A stretch of DNA of 64,000 nucleotides from Dipteronia dyeriana (GCA_032871835.1 CM065296.1:53783288-53847287); one strand, 5' to 3'. Numbered from the stretch's first letter, positions 23,507 to 37,600 are shown. A program made the numbers and translations. Notes: a model not told the origin generated them from the letters alone.

Positions 23507-26500
23507 ATGAATGTTTTATTTATTTCACCAATAATGTCTTCTGCATTACTTCGAATTCTCTTAAACAAAAAATTAACTGGTTATAACTACATTAAGTGGA
23601 AACTTAACATTAATGCAATATTGGTCACCAAAAGCCTCATGTTTATGCTTACAGGGGAATGTCCTCCAGTGCCTGCTGCTAATGCCACACGAACTGTTCT
23701 TGAGGCATACCAGCAATGAGTCTCATCTGATGAGAAGGCCCGAACATATCTGTTGGCTTCAATGACAGACATGCTTGTCACAAAGCACGAAGCAATGACT
23801 TCAGCATTCGAAATCATGGAGTCATTGCAAGCTATGTTTGGGCAGCCCTCCTTGCAAAAGTGACACTAAGTTGTTCGTTCCGCTATGCTCGCTCGTATGA
23901 AGGAAGGTACATCAGTTTGGAAACATGTCCTGAGCATGATATCCTACTTCAACAAGGTAGAAGTCAATGGCGGGGCCATTGATGAACCCAGTCAAGTGAA
24001 CATCATAATGATGACTCTTTTGAAGAGTTTCGATCAGTTTAAGAGTAACTACGAGATGAACTAGTTAAGGTTCAATCTCATATAGTTGCTCAAATGAGCT
24101 CACTACCTTTGAGTCCTTGACTAAGGACAACAAGGGCAAGACCGGTGAGGTAAGTGTTGCCAAACCATCTTTCTCTAATAATAAGAAAAGGAAAAGGTCT
24201 ACTGGGAAAGCGAAGGGTAAGCTCAAACCCAAGGAAGCCCAAAGCAAAAAGAAGTCCAAGCAAGGTAAATATGATTTACTTGTTCTTGAGTCATATGTAG
24301 TGGAAGATGATTCTTCACCCTGGATAGTTGATTCAGAGGCCACTAACCATGTTTGTTCTTCTTTACAATGGACTGATTCTTAGACACAGGTAGAGGAGCA
24401 AGCCTTCTCAATGCGTGTGGGGTCAGGGGATATCGTGTCGGCACAAGCAATGGGTGTAATTAGATTACGTTTTTGTAATAATTATATATTGTTGGACAAT
24501 GTATTTTATATTCCTGGATTTACACGGATTTTTATTTCCTTCTAAGTTGTTAGAACAAAAATATTCTGTTTCTTTTAATAATAAGTCTGTTATTATTGGA
24601 AAGTGTCTGAATATTTATTCAAGAATTAATGAAAATAATTTGTATGTGTTAAAACCGTTAATACATACTACACTGCTCAACACCGAAATGTTTAAGGTTG
24701 AAAAACCAAAAACCAAACGACATAAGATTTCTCCAGTTAATGACACATATCTTTGGCATCTAAGGCTTGGTCATATCAACCTTGGCCGGATAGACAGACT
24801 AGTAAAAAGCAGACCTTTAAGTGAGTTAAAGGTTGACACCTTACCTGTCTGCGAATCTTGTCTGGAAGGTAAGATGACTAAGAGACCTTTTACTAGAAAA
24901 GGGCTTAGAGTTAAAGAACTGCTAGAGCTTATACATATTGACGTCTGCGGACCGGTGAATGTTAAAGCTAAGGGTGGTTATGAGTATTATGTCACCTTTA
25001 TAGATGACTACTCAAGATACGGATACGTCTACCTGATGCAACTAAAGTCGAAAACATTTGAAAAGTTCAAAGAATTCTAAGCCGAAGTTGAGAATCAATT
25101 AGGTAGGACTATCAAGTCACTACGATCGGATCGTAGAGGTGAGTACCTTGACCAAGAGTTTGAAGACTTCATGGTTGAGCATGGGATAGTTTTCCAACTC
25201 ACAGCTCCTGGTACACCTCAGTAAAATGGTGTAGCGGAGAGGAGAAACAGAACCCTAATGGAAATGGTGAGATCTATGATTAGTTTCTCATCATTACCAA
25301 ATTCCTTTTGGGGATATGCGTTACAAACAACGGCATACATTTTGAATGTAGTGTCATCCAAATCTGTTCCTAAGACTCCCCTAGAGTTGTGGAATGGTCG
25401 TAAATCTAGTTTACGATATTTACGCATATGGGGGTGTCCAGCACACATGCTGAAGAACAGAACCGGAAAGCTATGTTGTCTGCCTGTTTGTAGGATACTC
25501 CAAGGAGACCAGAGATGGACACTTTTATAGTCCTGAAGATAACAAAGTATTTGTATCGACAAATGCAAAATTTCTTGAGGACAATTACATTAGTGACCAT
25601 AAACCTCGTTCCAAGATTGTATTAAATGAGTTGGAGCCTGGCGAGACTAGTGTTTCATCAACAAGAGTTGTTGATCCATAAACATTTGAGAGTCAGATGG
25701 TTCCTGATCAGAATACACTACCACCAAGAAATAGTGAGAGGATTGTGAGACAACCTGAATGCTATTTAGGTATAGGTGAGGGACAAGATGTTGTCTCTGC
25801 TGATAATGTGGATGATCCGTTGATATTTAAGAATGCAATGGAAGATCCTGATAAAGAGGAATGACTTAAAGGCATGAATCTCGAGATGGAGTCCATGTAC
25901 TCTAACTTAGTCTGGGATCTTGTAGACATACCGGATGGGGTAAAACCCATAGGGTGTAAGTGGATCTACAAGAGAAAGAGAAGAGTAGACGGAAAGGTGG
26001 AGACCTTCAAAGCAAGGCTAGTTGCCAAGAGTTATACCCAGAAGGAGGAGGTCGATTATGACGAGACCTTCTCTCCAATAGCCATGTTTAAGTCTATTCA
26101 GATTCTCTTATCCATTGCTGCCTATTTCGATTATGAAATTTGGCAAGTGGATGTCAAGACTGCATTCTTTAATGGCAATCTTGACGAGAGCATCTATATG
26201 ATGCAACCAGAGGGATTCGTGTCTCCAGATCAAGAGCAAAAGGTTTGCAAGCTACAAAGGTCTATCTATGGACTTAAGCAAGCATCTAGATCCTGGAACA
26301 TCATGTTTGATGATGTGATCAAAACCTATAGCTTCGAGCAGAATGTCAATGATCCTTGTGTCTACAAGCGCATCATTGACAATAAAGTAGTTTTCTTAGT
26401 CCTATACTTAGTTGATATCCTACTCATTGGGAATGACGTGAGAGTGTTTTTTGATGTAAAGGGCTGGCTGACTAGTCAATTCCAAATGAAAGATTTGAGA

Positions 26501-27390
26501 GATGTGAGTTTTGTTCTTGAGATCCAGCTTATAAGGGATAGTAAGAACAAACTCTTAGCACTATCTCAGGCATTATATATCAACAAGATTCTTGTGCGAT
26601 TTTCGATGCAGAACTCCAAGAAATGTAATTTACCTTCCAGGCATGGAGTTCACTTGTCTAAGGAACAGTGTCCTAAGACACCTAAAGAAGTTGAGGATAT
26701 GAGACATGTGCCCTATGCATCGACAGTAGGTAGTCTCATGTATGCTATGTTATGCACAAGACCAGACATCTGATATGCAGTGGGAGTAGTCAGCAGATAC
26801 CAATCTAAGCCAGGATTGGATCATTGGGTTGCTGTCAAGACAATTCTCAAGTATCTTCGGAGAACTAGAGACTATATGCTAGTGTATTCTGGTAGGATTT
26901 GATCTTGTTAGGATACACGGATTCTGATTTTTAGTCAGACAGGGATTCTAGGAAATCCATGTACTGATCATTATTCACTTTGGGTGGTGGAGCCATTGTG
27001 TGGAGAAGTATCAAGCAATCTTGCATTATTGACTCCACCATGGAAGCCGAATATGTAGCCGCTTGTGAAGCTGCTAAAGAGATTGTTTGGCTCCGTAAGT
27101 TCTTGAGTGATTTGGAATTTGTTCCAGATTTGGATATGCCTATCACACTTTATTGTGATAACAGTGGTGCTGTGGCTAATTCCAAAGAACCAAGAAGCCA
27201 CAAAAGAGTTAAGCATATAGAGAGAAAGTATCATCTCATTAGAGAGATAGTGTAGAGAGAAGATGTGATCGTCACCAAGATATCCTCACAAGGCAATCAT
27301 GTTGATCCATTTACAGAGACCTTACCGGCTAAAGTGTTTTTGGGTCACCTAGATGGTCTAGGGTTACGAGACACGCCTCACATGTTTTAG
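23507..27390 (+). pseudogene. Copia polyprotein (7.6-29.4 kb element)
   Basis: Gag (MSSALLRILL, 23,534 on) is followed by a protease-like DSEATNHVC (about 24,330). Integrase zinc region HLRLGHIN with CESC is at about 24,760-24,870. The integrase core is at about 24,930-25,480 ([25 protein letters not shown]). Reverse transcriptase spans about 25,870-26,770 and RNase H about 26,980-27,255 (STMEAEYVAA, YCDNSGAVANS). Order PR-INT-RT-RH defines Copia. The RT active box reads YLVD where YVDD is expected, so the first catalytic Asp is Val. Stops at 23,717, 24,061, 24,381, 25,078, 25,222 and 27,253 plus frameshifts in the gag-protease region make it inactive. Confidence 0.92.
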
Positions 27391-27404
27391 TGCAAGTGGG
27401 AGAT
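27391..27404 (+). other. Polypurine tract
   Basis: GCAAGTGGGAGAT directly before the 3' LTR, the usual second-strand priming site of plant Copia elements; the same motif occurs on the minus strand at 34,610. Confidence 0.85.
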
Positions 27405-29378
27405 TGTTGGGGTTTATACCGTAAAGATGTAATTTGTAAATGGATTTATGAAATAAATAAAAAATAAAAGTTCAATTCATTCTTGTTATGTTATTTATTT
27501 TATAAACTTGCGCATATATTTAACATCCAAGATTGTCAGATGTAATCTCGAACTGTGTATATGAGTGTCATATACGGATGAATACAGTAAGAGACGTGCA
27601 ATCTAAAGAGTCCATAGATAGCAAATAAAGTTGGGTACTTTATTTGTGGTTAATCTATAGTTGCGGTCCATTCCGTAATGTACGATGATTCTATCCTGAA
27701 TCATTCATATGAGATATGGGAATGGAGGCACATTGTATGATGTGATAATATAGGACTAGGTCATGATCTATATGAATCTCTCACCAAGATCCGTTTACCG
27801 ATTAGATTTATATATATATATATACTAATGATGACTATATGTGGGTGATCTTAATCCTGAGTGTCTTATCGACTCCTTCAGGTTAAATCGTGGTCTTTGA
27901 TATACCATGGCTGAGGTCAGATGCATTTCCTGATCAATATACTTCGTATGTTGGGATTGCGGTTTGGCTTGTGGCTGGGAAGGTTTGTACACAATAATGG
28001 AGTCAACTCTTTCTTGTGAGAAGTAGATGGTAGTTCCCTTAAGGGTTGATTCGGGGCTTGGACAATATAAGCGCTCTCCTAGTTCCGTAAGGAAATAAGA
28101 TTTATTGTTCATTAGAGAATCAACGGTACTTAAAGGATATATGTAATTAGAGGGGTACAACGGACATTATGACCCAGCTCTAATTATGAACTACTGTGGA
28201 GGATCACACCATGTGTAGTAGCTATATCGATGGACACCGAGTTGTATCGGTCTGTGTAAAAGCGTCTACAGTTGAGAGAGTGCAACTTCGGATTTTTAAT
28301 GGAATAACACCAGAGTTAATAATCAATGAATATTAATTAAAGAGTTTAATTAATGATTCTGATGATTATTGGAGCTCAAAATACTATGGGTTCATTAGGT
28401 CCCCTTGCTAGCCCGATCGATTTAGGTAACAAGGGTTACAGTTAATTAATTGGATTGTCCAATTAATTGTGTTACTAAAGTGACACGTATTTATTCAGGA
28501 ATTAATTGAATAATGAGATTATTTAATTAATGAATATTAATGATTATGTAAATTAAATAATTAGAATATTTAATTATTTAATTAATCATTAGTTGGAGGA
28601 TGTTGATTGATATTTAATTTTTTAAAGATAAAATAATTTGATTATTTTATTTTTATTAAATTAGATATTTAATTCTGAATTTAAAGAGTTTGAATTCAAA
28701 ATAAATTGATTAATATCTTTAAAGATATGAAATATCTTAAAAGATTTAAACTGATTAGTTTTATCAATATATATATATTAAAGATTTAAAAAGATAAAAT
28801 TAATGTACATGTATCAGAATTTGCATATGATGCAAATACATGTGTGTGTGAATCAATATATAAAAGAGAAACACGTAAAACACATAAGAGGTGATTCAAT
28901 TTGCATGGGATGCAAATAGTGTGCGTGGATCAATAAAACATGTACACAGATCAACTGATGAGTGATTGCTTTTCATGGGTGCACGTATATATGCATTAAA
29001 ATAAGAGAGAAAAAAATTTGGTGCAGTGACACCAATAAAAAAAAATATTTTTTATTTTATTTTTACTAGAATTGTTCTAAGTTTTTTTTCCTGAGACTGT
29101 GACCCGCCCAAACGCAGTTACCAGTCCCGAGAGATAGCGAGAAAAATCGAGTGGTTCAGACATAAGCATATCGAAAAGTGAAGGAGCCTCCAAACGTTGG
29201 TAAGATTTTCTTTTTGATTATATCGATTTCAATTTCCTGTGTTTAGATATTGTATGTTTTAGTTTCTAAAAATAATTACGATCCCAAGTTCACTGGCTCT
29301 AGATACAGATTATGATCTGTATAAAAAAAAAATTAAAACCTAGTTCTGCTGCATAACCGGTGAACAGGGTTCCAAACA
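27405..29378 (+). repeat. 3' LTR of the 7.6-29.4 kb Copia element
   Basis: TGTTGGGG...CCAAACA, 1,974 bp. It carries a segment near 27,587-27,658 (AAGAGACGTGCAATC onward) missing from the 5' LTR; the opposite TA-repeat length difference keeps the total size equal. Right flank AAGGC matches the left. Confidence 0.92.
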
Positions 29379-29928
29379 AAGGCTTGTTGGTGACTTGAGA
29401 GAAGTTTTTTAATTTTATTTTTTGCTTGTATAGTTAAAAAAAAACTTCATCTAGCCATTGTGTGTAGAATTCGACCAAGGAAAAGAGAAAAAGGGAACAT
29501 TTTTGTGTTCGATAGTGCAATAGTATCCCTTACATCAAAAGAATTTTGTGTACAAATATCGAATCGGGTTCACACGAGTTTTAATCAAATAGATTGATAA
29601 TTCACAAGTGACCAAACGTTCTTTGGTTTTCTCTTGGAAGATTATTATGACTAACAAAAGGAAAAAGATTTTGACTGTTTCCATCCTCAGGTATACAATT
29701 CAAAGAAAGAGAGCTCACACTATTAGGTGATTCATGTTCGTGATTGGATTGGAAGATCTTATGGATTCAATTTGACGCTAGTTCAATAGTCATGAGAAAA
29801 AAGTACCATACTTTTAATATACGTCAATTAATCTAGGGTTAATGTTATTTCTTTTTAAAAGGAATTTTTTTAAAATATACCAACCTTAATTTTACGCTTA
29901 TTTTGAATCAATTTTTCCCTATAGATGT

Positions 29929-32123
29929 TTCATCTTCGGAGGTTTTACCACGTGAAAATAATGTGTCAAAGGTCTCTATCTCTATCTCTTTATATTTGTA
30001 TGTATGATCAATATATCTTGTTTAAAGCTCTTCATTTCTTCACATCTTTGTAAACAAGGTTTTTTTGTAGAGAAAGAGATGCACACATTATTTGTTGAGT
30101 CAACATTTATATATTGTATCTTTGTAAGTGTTTGAATTTTGTATCTTGTGATAGTTCATTTCAAGTTGTGTAAAGTTTCACTTAGTGAATTTACATTGTA
30201 ATATTCAAAGTACAAATTATGGAATTTACTTTATATTGAATATTTTTTTTATAAGATACATTGTTTCTTGTTTTATTTTTTGTAGGGTAAGGGTGGAGAA
30301 TTGAGCATACTTATGTTAAGTGTTTTCTCATAACAATCATGTTAAAGGTTAATTTGTATGTTCATCAAGGTTTTAATAAAAGTCTCAAAAGAGTTTTAAA
30401 AATAGAATGTCAACCTATCCACCCCCCCCCCCCCCCCCCCCCCCCCCCCTCTCTAGGTTGTTTGGTATAACCTTATAGGTATTTTCAGTGTAATGTAAAT
30501 GATTCAAACACATGCAACATAAAATATGTGATCGATATATCCTATTGAAACTACACATGATCAATGAGCACATAATGTACATATATGTAGTTTATAATCT
30601 AAATGAAAATGTCACCATACAAATGATACATGAACAAATGAAATATATGGATTATGTAAACTTCATGAAGAACTAGACATATGCATCAAAGTTCACAAAT
30701 CAATATAGCATAGTTCTTTAAACATGAACAAAAACCTCAAGCATGTTCAAACACCACAAACACACTTTAAGTCAAAGTTTCATTCATGTAACTAAATTTT
30801 GAAATAAAGCATATTCAATAAGCATAAATTCAAGACTTTAAAAATAAAACCAAAAACCAAAAATGCTAGAATCAAAAGATATAATCAATAATGTTATTTA
30901 GTAATCATTTAGAGCACATATTCATCAAATAATCAATTAAATCCTAATAGTCTATAAATATACAATTAATTATACTAATCCTAAATATGTTCAACTAAAA
31001 AGTTTTAGTACATATATAGGATATCAATCATCAAAAATACAATCAATAGAAGTACAAATAGCCCTAGATATAAAGCTAGTCACAATATAACTCACATGCA
31101 TGTGAAAACATAGATTTGTAAAAACCTAACTCACATACATGTCTCTAATCAAGCTTATCTATCTTATAATTGAATCTCTAACACTTAAAAGCTAATGTTC
31201 AAGTAACATACAGATAAAAGAAATGAAGATCCAAAGTATTTGAGGATTTTAAAGATCAAAACACAAAGAACAGATAAATACCTTGAAAAAACGTGTAATC
31301 ACAAAATTTGAACAAAAGACTCAAACTTGCTTGAAGATGAAAGAGAACTTCAATACAAAGAATCTTCAACTTGATTCAATCAAATTGGATAAGAAATGAG
31401 TGAGTTATGGTGTTTGGACTTTGAGAAAAATTCGAGAGAAAATTCTAAACAATGTCTTATTCAAAATCAAACTGAGTGGGAGAGGGATTTTAAATAAAAG
31501 AAAGGAGAGAAGATGACGAGGCGTAGGGAAGGAGCACGTGTGATGCTAGGTGGCATGCCACTTAACCACCCCTTGGTGGCACATGGCCTCAACAGGGTCA
31601 GAAGGGTTCTCTTCCCCGTGGGCACACGCACCTCCACATGAGAGAAGTAATGTGGCACTTTGCTATACCCTTCTTCCTTCGTGAACCTCTGGCTTTCTTT
31701 GACCGTATTTTGGCCTCTAAACTCTAATTTCGAATATGTTTTTGAATTACAGATCGAGACTCTCTCACGGACACGGACATCAATAAAACTTTCACAAAAA
31801 ATATAGAAATCAACTCGATATACAAAGATGAAAACCAAGCACATCAAAAACACGAAAAGTTTCATAACTTCCAACTCGGAACTTGAAAAAAAAGACTGAG
31901 TAATGGAAACAATCGGAATTCAATAAAATCATAAAAATAAAAAATAACAAACAAACACAAGAACAAACAAGTATGCCATTTCCTTGATATAGTCCTAAAA
32001 CATGCAATTTTATAAAATTTATCAATTTAAATCTAATGCATGAATATACATTAATAAGTGTGTGTATGTGTTATACCAAATGTGCACAATGATGTAGGGA
32101 CACATGAATGCAAAGTTTGTGTG
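29929..32123. other. AT-rich unassigned DNA between Copia insertions
   Basis: Continuation of 5,145-5,854 once the solo LTR is removed. It contains a run of 28 C residues (30,422-30,449) preceded by CAACCTATCCA and followed by CTCTAGGTTG, a layout common near plant Copia LTR ends. The rest is AT-rich without a convincing gene. A minus-strand open frame at 31,467-31,874 has no recognisable domain and I do not call it a gene. Confidence 0.45.
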
Positions 32124-32128
32124 CCTTA

Positions 32129-32752
32129 TGTAGGGAAAAAACCACGCGCAGCGGAAGCGTGAGAAAATTTATAAAAATTAGGGTTTGCGTATCAATAAAA
32201 ATTTTCCCACGGACTAACAAGAACCTTAACCGTAGATTAATTGATGTATATAAAAAGTATCGTACCTTTTTCTCGTGACGATTGAACAAGCGCCGTATTG
32301 ATTCCGCAAGATCTTCCAATCCAATCACGAACGTGAATAACCTAGGAGTGCGAGCTCCCTTTCTTTTAATCGTATATCTGAGGATGGAAACAAACAAAAT
32401 CTTCTTTTTTGTTAGTTACAATAATCCTCCAAGAAGAAAACAAAGAACGTTGGGTCACTTGTGAATTATCAATCAATTTGATTGAAACTCCCGTGAATCT
32501 TGATTTGATGTTGTACACAAAACCTTTTGATGTAAAGGCTACTAGTGTACTATTGAAAACTAAACGTTCTTTCTTCATATTTCTTCTTTCCCGAATCACA
32601 CACTATTTCTCATAGTTGACCGAATTTTTTCCAGAGTAAAATCATATTTTTCTCCCTCAAAATTCCTATGATGGCCGAATTCTTCTCTTAGAAAAATAGG
32701 GCTGGCCGAAATCTCTCTATATGAAATCTTAGAGCTGGCCGAAATTTCCAAA

Positions 32753-32800
<48 letters not shown>

Positions 32801-33347
32801 CATAAGTCCTCTCCTAAGAAGGATTTACTTGGTTGGCAAGAATCCTTTCCTTAGGTGGATTTATTTGGTAGTTAAGAATCCTTTCTTAAAAGGAATTCTA
32901 TCCTCCTCTTATTTATACATAGCTGACCGAACTTTCTATAGAATACAATTTGGAGACTTTAATATTTTCCTAAGAAGGATTTACTTGGTAGTTAAGAATC
33001 ATTTCCTTAAGTGGATTTACTTGGTGGTTAAGAATCCTTTTCAAAAAGGAATTCTATCATACACCAAGACTCCTAACCCAACTCAATAGTGTATTTATAA
33101 CCATATTAAAAACTTCCTAATTTGATTAGATAAACAATTCATTTTATTTATCTACTTATCAAATATACTCTTTAATATTAATTATACTACCAACAATAGT
33201 ATAACTTTAGGAGACCAGCTCCTACAAGGAAAAAGATTTTGACTTTTAATTAAATAATTAATTAATCATCTAATTAATTAATTTCTATTTAATTAAATAA
33301 TAAAATAATATAATATAATTAATCTATTTTAAATAGCATTGCCGCCC

Positions 33348-33395
<48 letters not shown>

Positions 33396-34609
33396 GGCAA
33401 ATATATTATTTTCGTTTTTTATTAAATTCATTTAACCTTTATAAAAAGTTCACATGTGAACTAGACCCATTCTTACAAAAAGAAACAAGTCAACATGCCT
33501 TAATACAATTCTAGATGGACCCCTTAATTGGTCCGGTAGAATATATTAAGTGATCCATGTAAGTTCGTGTGGATTGAGGATCTTTACGGGCTATCTAGAT
33601 TTAAGCTCCAATAGACACAACCCAATCACAATCAACAAATGATTCACTTAGGTATGATCTATTTAATTTTAGTTCATTCCACTAAATAACTAAAGTTTAA
33701 CTCTTAAATAAAGATAGAATAAGTTGATGTTACTCATTCATACCCTAGACAACCTTATTGGAGAAAGTGTATCCTCGTGAAGAATATCAGTAATCCCCAA
33801 GAGCTCATAGACCGCCTATAGCTCTCCAAGTTACCATATTTACTCATATGACCACATTTTGAACTTGGATATTTTGACTTGTCCAGAAGCCATGTTTCAA
33901 TAGACACTATTGAAAACTTAAAGTTAAGATTTAATATCCAATACCTCAAAACATCCATATGATGATATTCTATTCTCATTTAATAAATAGAGCCACGATG
34001 TCCATATCTATAAATGAAGTCCTCTATCGATTAACAAATGAGTACCACCAAACTATCGAGGATAGACTATGCTATATAATCCCACTCATTGATAGCTCAA
34101 ATGATAACACTTGCAACCATAAGTCCATCATTTATCTCAGGATTGAGATAGACTCTCCGATTGTCTTCAAATGAAAACTTTTATCCATTAACGATTCTAG
34201 ATAAAGTATTTCATTGTGATCCAATTCAATGTAACCAGTGCACTAGATTCTTTTGCCCAAAGAAACCACACTTTGATGATTTTAGACTCATCATAACACA
34301 TTTGTTCCCACTCAAATGCTAGCAAAATAATCTACAACTTTGACAAGATAAAAGCGCCCAACCTTTTATCTTAAGTTGTGAATATTATTCAAGACTGACT
34401 AAAGAATTGTGTCTACCTCACACATATCTAGATGTATGAACAATTCTTCTTTTCTCATAGTCTTTTGATCTTATGATTATTTACTTTTGACAATTATAAT
34501 AATTAAACTATAAATGCTATAAGATTTGTTAAACTAGAAATCACTTTATTAATATGAAAAGATTTTCAAATACATTATTACACTCTTGCTATCGAGCATA
34601 ATCCCAACA
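32129..34609 (-). repeat. 3' LTR of the 32-42 kb Copia element
   Basis: 2,481 bp. Includes a (TA)n tract (32,755-32,798), an (AC)n tract (33,349-33,392) and imperfect repeats around AAGGATTTACTTGGT (about 32,818-33,045), which differ in number and sequence between LTR copies. Confidence 0.93.
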
Positions 34610-34622
34610 ATCTCCCACTTGC
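34610..34622 (-). other. Polypurine tract
   Basis: Minus strand GCAAGTGGGAGAT directly next to the 3' LTR. Confidence 0.85.
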
Positions 34623-34623
34623 T

Positions 34624-37600
34624 CTATAGCAAATGTGTCATATCTCTCATCCCCATGTTCTCTAGTTCCCCATCAAAACTCTTTTGTGGAAAAGCCTTTG
34701 TAAAGGGATCCGCTAGATTATCTGCTGATGAGATCTTGGTAATCGTCACGTTACCCCTATGCACAATTTCCCTCAAAAGGTGATACTTTCTATCAATGTG
34801 TTTCCCTCTCTTATGATTTCTTGGTTCTCTCGAATTAGCCACTGTTGCATTATTGTCACAATAGATAGTGATCTGCTTATTTGCATTAGGAACTATTTCA
34901 AACTCAATCAAGAATTGGCGGAGCCAGGCAACCTCTTTAGCAGCCTTACATGCGGCAACATACTCGACTTCCATGGTGGAATAGGCAATATAAGATTGCT
35001 TGATACTCCTCTATATGACTGCCCCTCCTCCAATAGTAAACACAGATCCTGATGTTTATCTCCTGAAGTCAGAATCTGTATACCCAACGGGAATTAAATC
35101 CCCTCTAAAGTATAAAATCATATAATCTCTCGTTCTTCTGAGATACTTAAAAATATGATTGACTGTTGTCCAGTGATCAGGACCAGGTTTCGATTGAAAC
35201 CTACTAACTATGCCCACAACAAAACAAATATCTGGTATAGTACAGAGCATTGCATACATGAGACTTCCAACTGCCGATGCATATGGAACCCAACTCATGA
35301 ATTGCTCTTCATGCTCATTCTTAGGAACTTATTCCTTTGAAAGTTTGATTCCATATATGAAAGGTAACATACCTTTCTTGGAATTTTGTATGGAAAACCT
35401 AGACAAGATTTTATCTATGTATGAAGCTTGGGATAATGCAATCGTTCTATTCTTTCTATCCCTTATGACTTGAATGCTAAGAATATAACTTGCTTCTCCT
35501 AAGTCCTTCATATCAAATTATTTTGCTAACCATTCTTTTACTGATGTCAATACACCTACATCGTTTTCGATGAGTAGTATATAATCACCATAAAGAACTA
35601 GGAAAACCAACTTGCCACCTTTAATCCTTTTGTATACACAAGGTTCGTCAAAGTTTTGAGTAAATCTAAAAAAATTCACGGCTTGATCAAATCTTATGTT
35701 CCAGGATCTAGATGCTTGCTTCAATCCATATATGGATCTTTGCAACTTGAATACCCTTTTCTCTTGTTCTTTTTCAATGAATCCTTTAGGTTGCATCATG
35801 TAGATGCTTTCATCAAGACTTCCATTAAGGAAAACTGTCATGATGTCCATTTGCTAAATCTCTAGGTTTAGAGATGCTGCAATGGATAATAGTATCCTAA
35901 TGGATTCAAGCATGGCCACAGGACAGAAGGTTTCTTTATAATCGATACCTTCATTCTGTGTATAACCTTTAGCTACCAATCTAGCTTTAAAGGTTTCCAT
36001 ATTTCCATCCATTCCTCTTTTCCTCTTGTATACCCACTTGCACCCGATGAGTTTTATCTCTTTAGGCAAGTCTACAAGAGACCAAACTTTGTTTTTGAAC
36101 ATAGATTCAATTTCGGATTGCATTGCCTTTTGCCAATGGCGACAATCAACATCTTCCATTGCTTCCTTGTACGTATAGGGATCGTCGACGTCCGAAAGAT
36201 TCTCTACAGATTCTCCTAGACCGATGTACCTCTCAGGTTGTCTAACAACCCTCCCATTACGACGAGGTTTGGTAGATTGTTGATCTTGTGCTGGTATGGA
36301 ACTTACAATTGGGCTTGGTTGGGAAACTCTTGTGAAATTGTATCTCCTAAAAGCTCATTCAGGACAATTCTACTTTTAGGGACGAAATAATTCATACAGT
36401 CTTTTTCCAGAAATTTAGCATTTGTCGAAACAAATACTTTAAGATCTGAAGGACTATAAAAATAATATCCTTTTGGATACCATACAAATATGCATGTTTC
36501 TGAACAGGACTCAATCTTTTATGTATTTCCTTTTAACATGTGCGCAAGACATCCAAATATCCTTAAGTGTTGTAAACTAGGCTTTCGCTCGGTTCACAAC
36601 TCATGCAGTGTTTTAGGAACCGACTTAGATGGTACATCGTTTAGAATGTACATTGCTGTTTGTAAAGCATATCCCCAAAAAGAATTAGGGAGCTTTAAAT
36701 AACTCAATATAGACCTAACCACATCCAAAAGAGTTCTACTTCTCCTTTCTGCCACCCCATTTTGTTGAGGTGTGTCTGGTGCAGAAAACTGAGAAATTAT
36801 CCCATTATCAATAAGATATTGCTGAAACTCACCAGATAGATATTCTCCACCACGATCAGGCCTCAAGATGTTTACGCATTTCTCAAGCTGATTTTCTACC
36901 TCAGCTTTAAATGCTTTGAACATATCAAAAGCATCCGACTTATGTCTCATGAGATACACGTAGCCAAATCTTGAGTGATCATCCATGAAAGTGATAAAGT
37001 ACTCATATCCATCTCTAGCTTGAATGCTCATAGGACCATACACATCAATGTGTATCAATCCTAAACATTTGATGGCTCTTGCACCTTTGGTCGTAAACAA
37101 CCTTTTGGTCATTTTAACTTCCAAACAAGATTCATAAGTTGGTAGATCATCAACCTGTAAGTCACTTAGAGGTCCGTCACTTACCAATCTTTTAATCATA
37201 TTAAGGTTAATATGACCTATGTGCAAATGCCATAGGTAGGTCTCATCTTTTGATAATTATACTCTTTTATGATTAGGTTCCATTGATTCAGTGTCTAACA
37301 AGTGAGAGATATTTCCATGCAAATAGAATAAACCGTTTTCCAATATACATTTTCAAATAATTTTGTCATTCTTATTAGTAATAAAAGCTTTATTAAAAGT
37401 AACCGAATAACCAAATTTATTTAAACGAGAAATCGAAATTAAATTCCTCTTGAATTGAGGTACATAATAAACGTCTATTAAATCTAAATGCCTATAAGAA
37501 TCTAAACTAATTCTAATATCTCCCACTGAACTAGCAGACACCAACACTTCATTGCCTAAACGCAAGTTAAATTCGTTCTCATTAAGCCTTCTCCTTTCCT

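Larger units (their letters stand above)
7611..29378 (+). mobile_element. Ty1/Copia retrotransposon with nested insertions
   Basis: The 5' LTR is 7,611-9,582 and the 3' LTR is 27,405-29,378. Both start TGTTGGGGTTTAT and end TTCCAAACA. The 5-bp target duplication AAGGC is present at 7,606-7,610 and 29,379-29,383. A tRNA-Met-type primer site follows the 5' LTR and a polypurine tract precedes the 3' LTR. Protease, integrase, reverse transcriptase and RNase H come in Copia order at 24.3-27.4 kb. The leader between the primer site and gag is interrupted by a hAT fragment and a minus-strand Tat Gypsy element. The element itself sits inside the solo LTR. Confidence 0.9.
5860..29923 (+). mobile_element. 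Solo Copia LTR split by a nested insertion
   Basis: The LTR starts TGTTAGGATT at 5,860, runs to 7,610, and resumes at 29,384 up to about 29,923 (ending CCCTATA, a decayed CA terminus). Both halves match, in inverse orientation, the LTRs of the 32,129-42,198 Copia element. GATGT flanks it at 5,855-5,859 and 29,924-29,928, a 5-bp target duplication. No internal coding region of this family lies between the halves, only another Copia element with its own duplication. This is therefore a solo LTR (about 2.3 kb without the insert), formed by LTR-LTR recombination before the insertion at 7,611. Confidence 0.85.

Noticed and set aside
31467..31874. Minus-strand open frame of 135 codons
   Set aside because: No recognisable domain, biased AT-rich content and no transcript signals.
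32796..33089. Open frame with repeated YLVVKNPF units (also 40,427-40,756)
   Set aside because: It is the translation of imperfect DNA repeats inside the Copia LTR, and it differs between copies.
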